A stretch of DNA of 64,000 nt from DATARH01 sp036268425 (GTDB lineage Bacteria; Pseudomonadota; Alphaproteobacteria; ATCC43930; CGMCC-115725): the NCBI GenBank assembly GCA_036268425.1, contig DATAUE010000149.1:557502-621501 (forward strand). Direction: 5' to 3'. The notes under the pieces were generated by a model that had not been told where the DNA came from, made no database searches, and saw only the letters and a list, made by a program, of their open reading frames with translations. Of this stretch, positions 50,826-59,255 are shown one piece after another (within the stretch, counting starts at the first letter, position 1; each line of letters starts with the position of its first letter). Both the position numbers and the translations under genes were made by a program.

Positions 50826-53699
50826 ATGCAAAGCATCCGCATTCGCGGCGCGCGGGAGCACAATCTTAAAAACGTCGATGTCGACCTGCCGCGCGACAGT
50901 TTGGTGGTGATCACCGGGCTGTCCGGCTCAGGCAAGTCGTCGCTTGCCTTCGACACGGTCTATGCCGAAGGGCAGCGCCGCTATGTCGAGAGCCTGTCGG
51001 CCTATGCCCGGCAGTTTCTCGAACTGATGCAGAAACCCGATGTCGATTCGATCGAGGGCCTGTCACCGGCCATCTCGATCGAGCAGAAAACCACGTCGCG
51101 CAACCCGCGCTCGACGGTCGGCACGGTGACCGAAATCTACGATTACATGCGCCTGCTATGGGCACGAGTCGGAGTGCCGTACTCGCCGGCGACGGGGTTG
51201 CCGATCGTCAGCCAGACCGTGTCGCAGATGGTCGATCGCGTGATGGCGATGCCGGAAGGCACCCGCCTTTACCTGCTGGCGCCGATCGCCCGGCGCCGCA
51301 AAGGCGAATACAAAAAGGAACTCAGCGACCTGCAAAAACGCGGATTTCAGCGGGTCAAGGTCGACGGCAAGATGTACGAGGTCGACGAGGTCCCTGCGCT
51401 CAAAAAGAATTTCATGCACGACATCTCGGTCGTGGTCGACCGGCTGGTGGTTGGCCCCGATCTCGGCCACCGGCTCGCCGATTCGTTCGAAACCGCGCTC
51501 GGCCTCGCCGACGGCATCGCGATCACCGAAAACGCCGACTCCAATGGTTCGAACGGGGGCGAGGAAACCATCTTTTCGGCGAAATTCGCCTGCCCGGTAT
51601 CGGGCTTTACGATCCCCGAGATCGAGCCGCGGCTGTTCTCGTTCAACAACCCGTTCGGCGCCTGCCCGGCTTGCGACGGCCTCGGCACCAAATTGTATTT
51701 CGACGCCGACCTTGTGGTGCACGACGAGACCCGCAGCCTTGCCGAGGGTGCAGTCAGCCCGTGGTCGCATTCCTCGTCGCCTTACTACACGCAGACCCTG
51801 GAAAGCATCGCCCGGCATTTCAAGCAGAGCATGCGCGCGCCGTGGCATGATCTGCCGGAGAAAATGCGTCACCTGATCCTGCATGGCTCCGGCGGCGAGC
51901 CGGTCAAGATGACTTATGATGACGGCCTCAAACAGTATACGACCGACCGGCCGTTCGAGGGCGTCCTGCCGAACATGGAGCGGCGCTATCGCGAGACCGA
52001 CAGCGCCTGGGTGCGCGAGGAACTTGGCCGCTACCAGAACGCCAGGACCTGCGAGGTGTGCAACGGCGCCCGGCTCAAACCCGAGGCGCTGGCGGTCAAG
52101 ATCGCCGGCAAAAGCATCAGCGAGGCCGCCGCCTTGTCGATTTCCGACGCCGGCGACTGGTTTGCCGCCGTCGATGCGACCCTGACCCCGAGCCAGAGCG
52201 AAATCGCCGCCCGCATTCTAAAGGAAATCAACGAACGGCTCGGCTTTCTGCGCAATGTCGGGCTCGACTACCTGACCCTGATGCGCGCCTCCGGCACGCT
52301 GTCGGGTGGCGAAAGCCAGCGCATCCGCCTGGCGTCGCAGATCGGGTCGGGGCTTACCGGCGTGCTCTATGTGCTCGACGAGCCGTCGATCGGGCTGCAT
52401 CAGCGCGATAACGCGCGCCTGCTCGAAACTCTGAAACGGCTGCGTGACCTCGGCAATACGGTGATCGTCGTCGAGCATGACGAAGAGGCGATTCGCACCG
52501 CCGACTGGCTGGTCGATATGGGACCGGGCGCCGGGGTGCATGGTGGCCACCTCGTCGCCGAGGGTACCCCCGACGAGGTCATGCGCAACCCCGACAGCAT
52601 TACCGGCCAGTACCTGACCGGGGTGCGCCAGATCGCATTGCCGGAGGTACGACGCACCGGCCATCCCGGCCAGCTTCTGCGGCTGGTCGGCGCGACCGGC
52701 AACAACCTCAAAAACGTCACCGCCGATGTGCCGCTCGGCACGTTCTGCTGCGTCACCGGCGTGTCGGGCGGCGGCAAATCGACCCTGATCATCGAAACGC
52801 TGTACAAGGCACTGGCCAAGCGCCTCAACAACGCACGCGAGCAGCCATCGCCGTTCGTCGCGCTCGAAGGCGTCGAGTTCCTCGACAAGATCGTCGATAT
52901 CGACCAGTCACCGATCGGCCGCACGCCGCGGTCAAACCCGGCGACCTATACCGGCTGCTTCACCCCGATCCGCGACTGGTTCGCCGGCCTCCCCGAAGCC
53001 AAGGCGCGCGGTTATCTGCCGGGAAGGTTCTCGTTCAACGTCAAGGGTGGGCGCTGCGAAGCCTGCCAGGGTGACGGCGTCATCAAGATTGAGATGCATT
53101 TTCTCCCCGATGTTTATGTGCAATGCGATGTCTGCAAAGGGCAGCGCTACAACCGCGAGACATTGGAGGTGCTGTTCCGCAACAAGAGCATCGCCGAAGT
53201 GCTCGACATGACGGTCGATGAGGGCGCTGAGTTCTTCCGTGCCGTGCCGTCGATCCGCGACAAGCTGGTGACGTTGCAGCGGGTCGGCCTCGGCTATATC
53301 AAAGTCGGGCAGCCGGCGACGACATTGTCGGGCGGTGAGGCACAGCGCGTCAAACTTGCCAAGGAACTGTCGCGCCGCGCCACCGGACGCACCGTCTATA
53401 TCCTGGACGAACCCACCACCGGCCTGCATTTCGAGGACGTGAAAAAGCTGCTCGAAGTGCTGCACGCGCTGGTCGACACCGGCAACACGGTCTTGGTCAT
53501 CGAGCACAACCTCGAAGTCATCAAAACCGCCGACTGGATCATCGACCTCGGCCCGGAAGGCGGCGACGGCGGCGGCCGCATCGTCGCCACCGGCACCCCC
53601 GAAGAAGTCGCCACCTCTGACGCGAGCCACACCGGGCAATATTTGCGGCCGTATTTGAAGACGCCAGCCGCGACGCCGCGAAGACGCCGGGCGGGATGA
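50826..53699 (+). CDS. uvrA: Excinuclease ABC subunit A
   Basis: Damage-recognition ATPase of nucleotide excision repair. The 957-residue protein has the full architecture: first Walker A GLSGSGKSS (about residues 31-39), first zinc module with CPVSG and CPACDG, LSGGE signatures in both halves, second Walker A GVSGGGKST, a CxxC/CxxC zinc finger with CEACQGDG and CDVCKGQ, and DEPTTGLH with the final ABC helices. Length and order are standard. Confidence 0.98.
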   Translation: MQSIRIRGAREHNLKNVDVDLPRDSLVVITGLSGSGKSSLAFDTVYAEGQRRYVESLSAYARQFLELMQKPDVDSIEGLSPAISIEQKTTSRNPRSTVGTVTEIYDYMRLLWARVGVPYSPATGLPIVSQTVSQMVDRVMAMPEGTRLYLLAPIARRRKGEYKKELSDLQKRGFQRVKVDGKMYEVDEVPALKKNFMHDISVVVDRLVVGPDLGHRLADSFETALGLADGIAITENADSNGSNGGEETIFSAKFACPVSGFTIPEIEPRLFSFNNPFGACPACDGLGTKLYFDADLVVHDETRSLAEGAVSPWSHSSSPYYTQTLESIARHFKQSMRAPWHDLPEKMRHLILHGSGGEPVKMTYDDGLKQYTTDRPFEGVLPNMERRYRETDSAWVREELGRYQNARTCEVCNGARLKPEALAVKIAGKSISEAAALSISDAGDWFAAVDATLTPSQSEIAARILKEINERLGFLRNVGLDYLTLMRASGTLSGGESQRIRLASQIGSGLTGVLYVLDEPSIGLHQRDNARLLETLKRLRDLGNTVIVVEHDEEAIRTADWLVDMGPGAGVHGGHLVAEGTPDEVMRNPDSITGQYLTGVRQIALPEVRRTGHPGQLLRLVGATGNNLKNVTADVPLGTFCCVTGVSGGGKSTLIIETLYKALAKRLNNAREQPSPFVALEGVEFLDKIVDIDQSPIGRTPRSNPATYTGCFTPIRDWFAGLPEAKARGYLPGRFSFNVKGGRCEACQGDGVIKIEMHFLPDVYVQCDVCKGQRYNRETLEVLFRNKSIAEVLDMTVDEGAEFFRAVPSIRDKLVTLQRVGLGYIKVGQPATTLSGGEAQRVKLAKELSRRATGRTVYILDEPTTGLHFEDVKKLLEVLHALVDTGNTVLVIEHNLEVIKTADWIIDLGPEGGDGGGRIVATGTPEEVATSDASHTGQYLRPYLKTPAATPRRRRAG

Positions 53700-53760
53700 T
53701 ATAGTAAGGAGAGGTACTTCCCTCACGCACGATGACGACCGCGGAAAAACCACCAGTGGC

Positions 53761-54063
53761 ATGAATTCGACGCGCAAACAGGCAATCGGTGCATTACGCC
53801 GCATCGTGCTCGATGCGCTGGGCGAGCGGGAGGCTGCCGTGTGGCTGTTCGGGTCGTGCGCTCGCGATGATACGCGGCAGCATAGCGACATCGATATCGC
53901 TGTGCTGCCGCGTGCCGAGCTATCCGACAGCTTCTTCGCCGAACTTGCTGCCGATATTGAAGAGAGCACGATCCCGTACGATGTCGATCTTGTAGACCTG
54001 CGGACAGCCGATCCAGCGCTTGTCGAGGAAGTCCGGCGGGAAGGCATTAGATGGCGCGTTTAG
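53761..54063 (+). CDS. mntA: MNT-domain nucleotidyltransferase antitoxin
   Basis: Minimal nucleotidyltransferase of 100 residues with the exact GSX10DXD motif: Gly31-Ser32, ten residues, Asp43 and Asp45 in HSDIDIAV. In characterised HEPN/MNT pairs this antitoxin AMPylates the toxin on its Tyr and so inactivates it. It overlaps the downstream hepT by 13 bases, consistent with coupled translation. A GTGGC stretch precedes the ATG, without a strong ribosome site. It lies directly after uvrA in the same direction. Confidence 0.88.
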   Translation: MNSTRKQAIGALRRIVLDALGEREAAVWLFGSCARDDTRQHSDIDIAVLPRAELSDSFFAELAADIEESTIPYDVDLVDLRTADPALVEEVRREGIRWRV

Positions 54064-54446
54064 CCATACGGCTTGCCGAAGCGAAGGCGGCGCTCGCGAC
54101 GCTGGATGAGGCGGTCGGCCGGGTGCCGCGTTCGCTGGCGGAGCGCGACGGCGCCATCCTGCGGCTGATTTACACTTATGAGGCCGTTTGGAAAGCCTGT
54201 CAGCAACTGCTCGACGAGCGTGAGGATATCGAGGTCGCATCACCCAATACGGCGATCCGCGCGGCACGCCGGCTCGGCTGGCTATCTGACGCCGATGCGG
54301 ACGCCGCAATGAGAATAGGCCGGGATCGCAATCTCGCGGTGCATATGTATCGCGGCCAGATCGGCACTGAGATCGAAGAGCGCCTGCCGGGTCATGCGGC
54401 AGTGCTGCACCGTTGGCTCGACGCCTTGGAAAAAATGCGCTCGTAA
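54051..54446 (+). CDS. hepT: HEPN-domain toxin RNase
   Basis: A 131-residue helical protein with the active-site motif RX4HXY: Arg93, four residues, His98 and Tyr100 in RDRNLAVHMY. HepT toxins are RNases that cleave tRNA or mRNA and are inactivated by AMPylation of the tyrosine by MntA. Gene order here is antitoxin first. It overlaps mntA by 13 bases. The preceding helices (LIYTYEAVWKACQQLL) match the HI0074-type HEPN fold. Confidence 0.88.
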   Translation: MARLAIRLAEAKAALATLDEAVGRVPRSLAERDGAILRLIYTYEAVWKACQQLLDEREDIEVASPNTAIRAARRLGWLSDADADAAMRIGRDRNLAVHMYRGQIGTEIEERLPGHAAVLHRWLDALEKMRS

Positions 54447-54589
54447 ATACCCGGCGGCTTGTAACCCCATCGCCTCCAGGCGGTATCCAACTATACCGTT
54501 TGTCTGCTAAACTCGGCCAAGTGTTAAGAGCACGCATAAACACGTAGCCTCAGACACGCTGCGCTGACCGCCGCCACGGGAGGATTGCA

Positions 54590-54835
54590 ATGCCGTTACG
54601 CGCCCTCGAACAGATGCTCGCGGCGATCGAGGAAGGGCCGCCGGAACTGCGAGAGCAGGCAAAGCACGATCTGATGGAAATTTTCCGCTCGATGGAAATG
54701 ACGCTGATGCCGGTGCGGCACCACAATGTCGATCCCGTGGGTAGCTGGGCGCCGATGAACCTTTCGCCTTGGAAACCGAGGCCCGACATCACCGCCTCCG
54801 GTCACCGCTGCCCGATCTGCCAGAAATTTCATTAA
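54590..54835 (+). CDS. Small CxxC-containing hypothetical protein
   Basis: An 81-residue protein with an N-terminal helix (LRALEQMLAAIEEGPPELREQAKHDLMEIF) and a C-terminal HRCPICQKFH, a CxxC between two histidines that may bind zinc or act as redox site. GGGAGGA precedes the ATG at 54590 at good distance. It ends one base before the next gene, so it is probably the first gene of a unit reaching to 57750. Function unknown. Confidence 0.6.
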   Translation: MPLRALEQMLAAIEEGPPELREQAKHDLMEIFRSMEMTLMPVRHHNVDPVGSWAPMNLSPWKPRPDITASGHRCPICQKFH

Positions 54836-54836
54836 G

Positions 54837-55886
54837 ATGCCCGACGTCCCGCGGCGGGAAGACGGCCGCTACTACGCGGTCACCATCCCGCTTCCGGTAA
54901 ACGGCGTTCAACCGCGCTACATCGAATTTTCACCGATCCCTCACGCCACCGTCCCCGACGAATACATCGGTCTGCAAATCGATGTTGAACGTACGCTGAC
55001 GGTTCTCAACGTGCTGTTTCCGCCGCAAGTGCAGGGACGAGTTATTCCGGCCCGCTTGCGGCGCAACGCTGACAAATTCTCTGAATATTACCTCAAGCTG
55101 GCAGATATCGCGCTGACCTCGCTCGGCCAGGACCAGCCCCGCCTCGGAAGAATGGCCCTCAACGGGCTGCAGGACGAAATCGTCGCGCGCGAGGCGGCGC
55201 ATGTCAAAAACACCTACATCCGCCGGCTTGGCTTCTGGGCATTCGGTTTTGCCGTTCCGACGGTAATTTTCTATCTGGTTTGCCGTTACTCGGAAGCGCA
55301 CACATTGCTTAACCGCTTTCGCGAATTCATCAGCCTGTTGGCCGGGTGCTATCTCGGAACCTGGCTATCCTTTGCGATCCGCCGCCAGCAACTGACATTC
55401 TGGGATCTGGCGCGATTGGAGGAAGACCTTCTCGACCCGCCGTTTCGCCTGTTGTTCGTCTCTGGGCTTACCCTTGTTATCGGGCTGTTTTTTTCGACGC
55501 GCATGGTGGTCTTCAATATCGGCGGCTTCAATACCGGATTTATGCATTCCGGCTCTCTCGCCGTCCTGATCGGCGCGTTGTGCGGCATCGGCGAGATCGG
55601 GTTGACGGGCGCCGTGGCGCGGCGAACATCGGATTTTATTGCGGCGATCGGCGCTTCAGCAGTATCGAACCCGGCGCCATCGAACCCGGCGCCGCCGGCC
55701 CCCGCACCGCCCCACGCTCCCGTGATCGGCGGAACGGTGGCCGATCCCATAGCGCCGACGGTTGCTGCCCGCCAGCCGGGAACGGCCAGGGCGACCGGCG
55801 CCATCCACCAGCCGGGAACGGCCGGGGCGACTGGCGCCATCCACCAGGCTGGGGCGACCGAGAGGACCGGCCCCACAGGCTCGTAA
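54837..55886 (+). CDS. Four-helix membrane protein with repeat tail
   Basis: A 349-residue protein with no recognised family. Residues 1-130 are hydrophilic, then four hydrophobic helices lie at about 131-150, 163-182, 203-222 and 239-260 (PTVIFYLVCR, CYLGTWLSFA, LTLVIGLFFS, LAVLIGALCGIGE). The tail from about 275 is low complexity: Asn-Pro-Ala-Pro units, then a 12-residue repeat encoded by a 36-base tandem repeat. It starts one base after the CxxC gene and the hydrolase follows after 30 bases, so it may be the membrane partner of that hydrolase. Confidence 0.7.
   Translation: MPDVPRREDGRYYAVTIPLPVNGVQPRYIEFSPIPHATVPDEYIGLQIDVERTLTVLNVLFPPQVQGRVIPARLRRNADKFSEYYLKLADIALTSLGQDQPRLGRMALNGLQDEIVAREAAHVKNTYIRRLGFWAFGFAVPTVIFYLVCRYSEAHTLLNRFREFISLLAGCYLGTWLSFAIRRQQLTFWDLARLEEDLLDPPFRLLFVSGLTLVIGLFFSTRMVVFNIGGFNTGFMHSGSLAVLIGALCGIGEIGLTGAVARRTSDFIAAIGASAVSNPAPSNPAPPAPAPPHAPVIGGTVADPIAPTVAARQPGTARATGAIHQPGTAGATGAIHQAGATERTGPTGS
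55772..55843 (+). repeat. 36-bp coding tandem repeat
   Basis: Two full 36-base copies (55772-55807 and 55808-55843) beginning CCAGCCGGGAACGGCC differ at two positions and are followed by a diverged third copy to about 55879. The unit is a multiple of three, so it preserves the frame and encodes a 12-residue unit such as QPGTARATGAIH and QPGTAGATGAIH. It is probably length-variable between strains. Confidence 0.85.
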
Positions 55887-55916
55887 AGAGAAGCCGCCGT
55901 CGCGTTCACGAATATC

Positions 55917-57386
55917 ATGGGAGTTAACGTGCCTCGCCCGCTCGTTCTGATACATGGCTACTCCGACAAAGGCGCCTCGTTTCAGGCGTGGCGGGATCGA
56001 CTGACCCAGATCGCGCCCAGCCGGCCGATCGAGACGATCAGCACCTGCACCTACCAGTCGCTGACCGACGACGTCACGATCAAGGACCTTGCCGACGGCC
56101 TGGAACGCGCGTTGCGCGCCCGGTTCAGCGAACCCACTCGCGCCTCCTTTGCGGCAGGAAACCAAGCGGCGTGGCAATGGCCGCAAGGCTTTCAGTTCGA
56201 CGCCATCGTGCACTCGACCGGTATGCTCGTGCTGCGCGAGTGGCTGGCGCGTGACCGGCGCCGGCTGAGTTGCCTCAAGCACCTTGTCGCTCTGGCACCG
56301 GCAACTTTCGGTTCACCGCTGGCCCGATTGGGCCGCAGCTGGCTCGGCGCGGTGTTCAAAGGCTCCAAGCATCTGGGGCCGGATTTTCTCGCCGCTGGCG
56401 ATGCGATCCTCGATGGTCTTGAACTCGCCAGCTCCTACACCTGGGAATTGGCAAACCGCGACGTCTTCAACGAGAAGCCGTTTTACGATAACGGGCCCGA
56501 TACGCCATACGTCTTTGTGTTTTGCGGTACGGATGCCTATGACGGGATTCGTGAGCTGGCCAACACGCCGGGCATGGACGGAACGGTCCGCTGGGCCGGC
56601 GCGAGCTTCAACACACGCAAGATCATCCTCGACCTGACTCGCGAGACGAAACAGGCGGTCAGGGCCGCCGATTGGATGGCGATCAACGTGCCGGTGCATT
56701 TATTGCCGGGGATGAACCACGGAACCATCCTGTCGGCACCGACCGACGATCTTGTGCAACTGGTTAAAACCGCCCTCGATGTTGAAACATCGGACAATTT
56801 CAACGCTTGGCTGAAAAATGCCGACGCCGCCGGCAAGGCTGAAATCGTTGCGGCCGATCCGGATAAAGGCGCCTGGCAACAAATGATCGTTCGCTGCGTC
56901 GATCAGCGCGGCGATCCGATCAAGGATTATCACATCACCGTATTTGACGGCGACGACGTGGTTACCGGATTTGACGATGAACATGTCGCGGTCTACAGCC
57001 GCGACAGCAGCTATCGTTGTTTCCACTTCAATCTGAATGCGCTCTTTGCACGGAAGACGTTGCAGATCAAAATCATGGCGCTGTCCGGCTCGCAATGGGT
57101 CGACTATCAGGGATTTGGCTGGGAATCACCAGGAGCGCCACACCACTCGCCCACCGCCAACGAGGCGTGGGACGCCGTCTTCGATCTGACGGACCAGTTG
57201 CGGCACGATCTGAAAACCCACAACGACGTTGTTGCCGGGAATACAACCTTCAACAACGAAAGATTATTTGCGCCGTTTACGACGACGCTGGTTGAAATTC
57301 GCCTCGACCGCGACGCCTTTCCCTATGAACTTGAGAAAATCAGCAAGCTGCTCGGCTGGGATGACGACGCGGCGGCCGTTGGCTAG
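55917..57386 (+). CDS. Alpha/beta hydrolase (lipase-like) with extra C-terminal domain
   Basis: A 489-residue protein. The first 290 residues form an alpha/beta hydrolase: the oxyanion loop VLIHGYSDKG (about residues 10-19), nucleophile Ser100 in the elbow IVHSTG, and the catalytic His268 in LPGMNHGTIL. The glycine usually two before the serine is replaced by Val (VHSTG instead of GHSxG). From about residue 325 a beta-rich domain follows (MIVRCVDQRGDPIKDYHITVFDGDD). No signal peptide is seen, so it acts inside the cell unless exported by another route. Predicted esterase, lipase or thioesterase; substrate unknown. Confidence 0.75.
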   Translation: MGVNVPRPLVLIHGYSDKGASFQAWRDRLTQIAPSRPIETISTCTYQSLTDDVTIKDLADGLERALRARFSEPTRASFAAGNQAAWQWPQGFQFDAIVHSTGMLVLREWLARDRRRLSCLKHLVALAPATFGSPLARLGRSWLGAVFKGSKHLGPDFLAAGDAILDGLELASSYTWELANRDVFNEKPFYDNGPDTPYVFVFCGTDAYDGIRELANTPGMDGTVRWAGASFNTRKIILDLTRETKQAVRAADWMAINVPVHLLPGMNHGTILSAPTDDLVQLVKTALDVETSDNFNAWLKNADAAGKAEIVAADPDKGAWQQMIVRCVDQRGDPIKDYHITVFDGDDVVTGFDDEHVAVYSRDSSYRCFHFNLNALFARKTLQIKIMALSGSQWVDYQGFGWESPGAPHHSPTANEAWDAVFDLTDQLRHDLKTHNDVVAGNTTFNNERLFAPFTTTLVEIRLDRDAFPYELEKISKLLGWDDDAAAVG

Positions 57387-57408
57387 TTCTGTTGGCGCGG
57401 GTGGGAAC

Positions 57409-57750
57409 ATGACCAGCCAGACTTACGGGCTGTTCAGCCGGGCGATGGCCGAGCACAAGCAAATTCTGTGCGTATATGGCGGGCACCGGCGCGAACTTTG
57501 CCCTGTCATCCTCGGCCATTCCAACGGCGAGGAAAAAGCGCTGACCTATCAATTCGCCGGCGAAAGCAGTTCCGGACTGCCCTCCGGCGGCGAATGGCGC
57601 TGTCTTTTTCTGTCTAAGGTCAGCGTCGTCCAGCTTCGCGATGGGGCGTGGCACATGGGCGCCAGCCACAGCCAGCCGCAGGGTTGCGTCGCGACCGTTG
57701 ATCTCGATGTCAACGCGACCAGCCCCTACCGCCCAAAACGGCGCCTGTAA
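57409..57750 (+). CDS. Small WYL-like hypothetical protein
   Basis: A 113-residue protein whose beta-rich core (ILCVYGGHRRELCPVILGHSNGEEKALTYQFAG) resembles the WYL domain, a ligand-binding fold often found in regulators of defence systems and in PIF1-type contexts, here without a DNA-binding domain. The later segment RDGAWHMGASHSQPQGCVATVDLDVN is a recognisable family block of proteins in alphaproteobacteria with unknown function. It starts 22 bases after the hydrolase and leads into trmFO after 57 bases. Confidence 0.62.
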   Translation: MTSQTYGLFSRAMAEHKQILCVYGGHRRELCPVILGHSNGEEKALTYQFAGESSSGLPSGGEWRCLFLSKVSVVQLRDGAWHMGASHSQPQGCVATVDLDVNATSPYRPKRRL

Positions 57751-57807
57751 CCTGAGGATATTTTCGATGGCTTGCGCAAATGGCCGGCGCAAGGCACCTA
57801 ATCTCGA

Positions 57808-59142
57808 ATGAACCCGGTTCACATCATCGGCGGCGGGCTGGCCGGCAGCGAGGCGGCATGGCAGCTGGTGCGCTCGGGCGTGCCCGTCGTATTGCATGAG
57901 ATGCGGCCGGTGCGTGGCACCGAAGCGCATCAGGGCGAGGGGCTTGCCGAGCTGGTGTGCTCCAACTCGTTTCGCTCGGATGATGCCGAGCGCAACGCCG
58001 TCGGCGTGCTGCACGAGGAAATGCGGCGCTGCGGCTCGTTGATCCTGCGCGCGGCCGATGCGCATAAGGTGCCGGCGGGGGGTGCCTTGGCGGTCGATCG
58101 CGTGGGTTTTTCCGAAGCGGTCGAGGCGGCCTTGGCGGCCGAGCCGCTGATTGACATTTGCCGCGAGGAAATCGCCGGCCTGCCGCCATCCGAATGGGAC
58201 GAGGTGATCATCGCCACCGGGCCGTTGACCTCTCCAGCCCTGGCCGCCGCGCTCAGCGTTCTGGCCGGCGAGGAATCACTGGCGTTTTTCGATGCGATCG
58301 CGCCGATCGTGCATCGTGGCTCGATCGATTTCGAGCAATGCTGGTTCCAGTCGCGTTACGACAAAGGGGACGGTGCCGACTACATAAACTGCCCGCTCAA
58401 CCGTGCCCAGTACGAAGCATTCGTCGCCGCGTTGCTGGCGGGCGACAAAACCGAGTTCCATGAATGGGAAAAGACGACGCCGTATTTCGATGGCTGCCTG
58501 CCCGTCGAGATTATGGCACAGCGGGGCCCTGAGACTTTGCGCTTTGGCCCGATGAAGCCGGTTGGCCTGCGCGATCCGCGCACCGGTCAGCGGCCGCACG
58601 CGGTCGTCCAGTTACGCCAGGATAATGCCCTGGCAACGCTCTACAACATGGTCGGCTTCCAAACCAAGCTGCGTCACGGCGAGCAAGCTCGGGTGTTCCG
58701 CATGATCCCCGGTCTCGAACATGCGGAATTCGCCCGGCTCGGCGGCCTGCACCGCAACACATTTATCAACAGCCCGCGGCTGCTCGACGGCGAATTGCGG
58801 CTAAAGGCGATGCCGCGGCTGCGCTTTGCCGGCCAGATCACCGGCGTCGAAGGCTATGTCGAGAGCGCCGCGATCGGCCTGCTTGCTGGCTGTTTTACGG
58901 CGGCGGCACGCCGAGGACAACGGCCGACGCCGCCGCCGGAAACCACCGCGCTCGGTGCTCTGCTGCGCCATATCACCGGCGGCGCCGACACCAGAACATT
59001 TCAGCCGATGAACATCAATTTCGGGCTGTTTCCGCCACTCTCGCCAGATCCTGGACGCAAGGCCGACCGCAAACCGCTGCTGTCGCGCCGGGCGCTCGAC
59101 AATCTCACGGCTTGGCGCGCCGATGCGGAAACGCCAAGCTGA
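57808..59142 (+). CDS. trmFO: Methylenetetrahydrofolate-tRNA-(uracil-5-)-methyltransferase
   Basis: FAD- and folate-dependent enzyme that forms 5-methyluridine at position 54 of tRNA. The 444-residue protein begins with the FAD motif HIIGGGLAGSEAAW and has ELVCSNSFRSDD, the cysteine block in YINCPLNRAQYEAF, and the C-terminal GGADTRTFQPMNINFG. It is the standard length. It follows the WYL-like gene by 57 bases in the same direction and is convergent with the solute-binding protein gene. Confidence 0.96.
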   Translation: MNPVHIIGGGLAGSEAAWQLVRSGVPVVLHEMRPVRGTEAHQGEGLAELVCSNSFRSDDAERNAVGVLHEEMRRCGSLILRAADAHKVPAGGALAVDRVGFSEAVEAALAAEPLIDICREEIAGLPPSEWDEVIIATGPLTSPALAAALSVLAGEESLAFFDAIAPIVHRGSIDFEQCWFQSRYDKGDGADYINCPLNRAQYEAFVAALLAGDKTEFHEWEKTTPYFDGCLPVEIMAQRGPETLRFGPMKPVGLRDPRTGQRPHAVVQLRQDNALATLYNMVGFQTKLRHGEQARVFRMIPGLEHAEFARLGGLHRNTFINSPRLLDGELRLKAMPRLRFAGQITGVEGYVESAAIGLLAGCFTAAARRGQRPTPPPETTALGALLRHITGGADTRTFQPMNINFGLFPPLSPDPGRKADRKPLLSRRALDNLTAWRADAETPS

Positions 59143-59222
59143 GAGCGTCATTCCTGCAAGGAGAGCCCGTTGCCGAACGCGTAGCCCTCGCCGCACAGCG
59201 TTCGCGCCAAGACTGAAACCAC

Positions 59223-59244
59223 GGCCCTGGCTAAAAGCCGGGCC
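59223..59244. terminator. Stem-loop between convergent genes
   Basis: GGCCCTGGCT (59223-59232) pairs with AGCCGGGCC (59236-59244) with one bulged T and a three-base loop AAA. It lies between the 3' ends of trmFO and the solute-binding protein gene and could end transcription from trmFO; there is no clear T run after it. Confidence 0.4.
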
Positions 59245-59255
59245 ACCGATCTGCC

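Noticed and set aside
54837..57386. Possible type VI or contact-dependent effector-immunity pair made of the lipase-like and membrane proteins
   Set aside because: No VgrG, PAAR, Hcp, signal peptide or other secretion gene is near; the hydrolase lacks export signals, so effector status is not supported.
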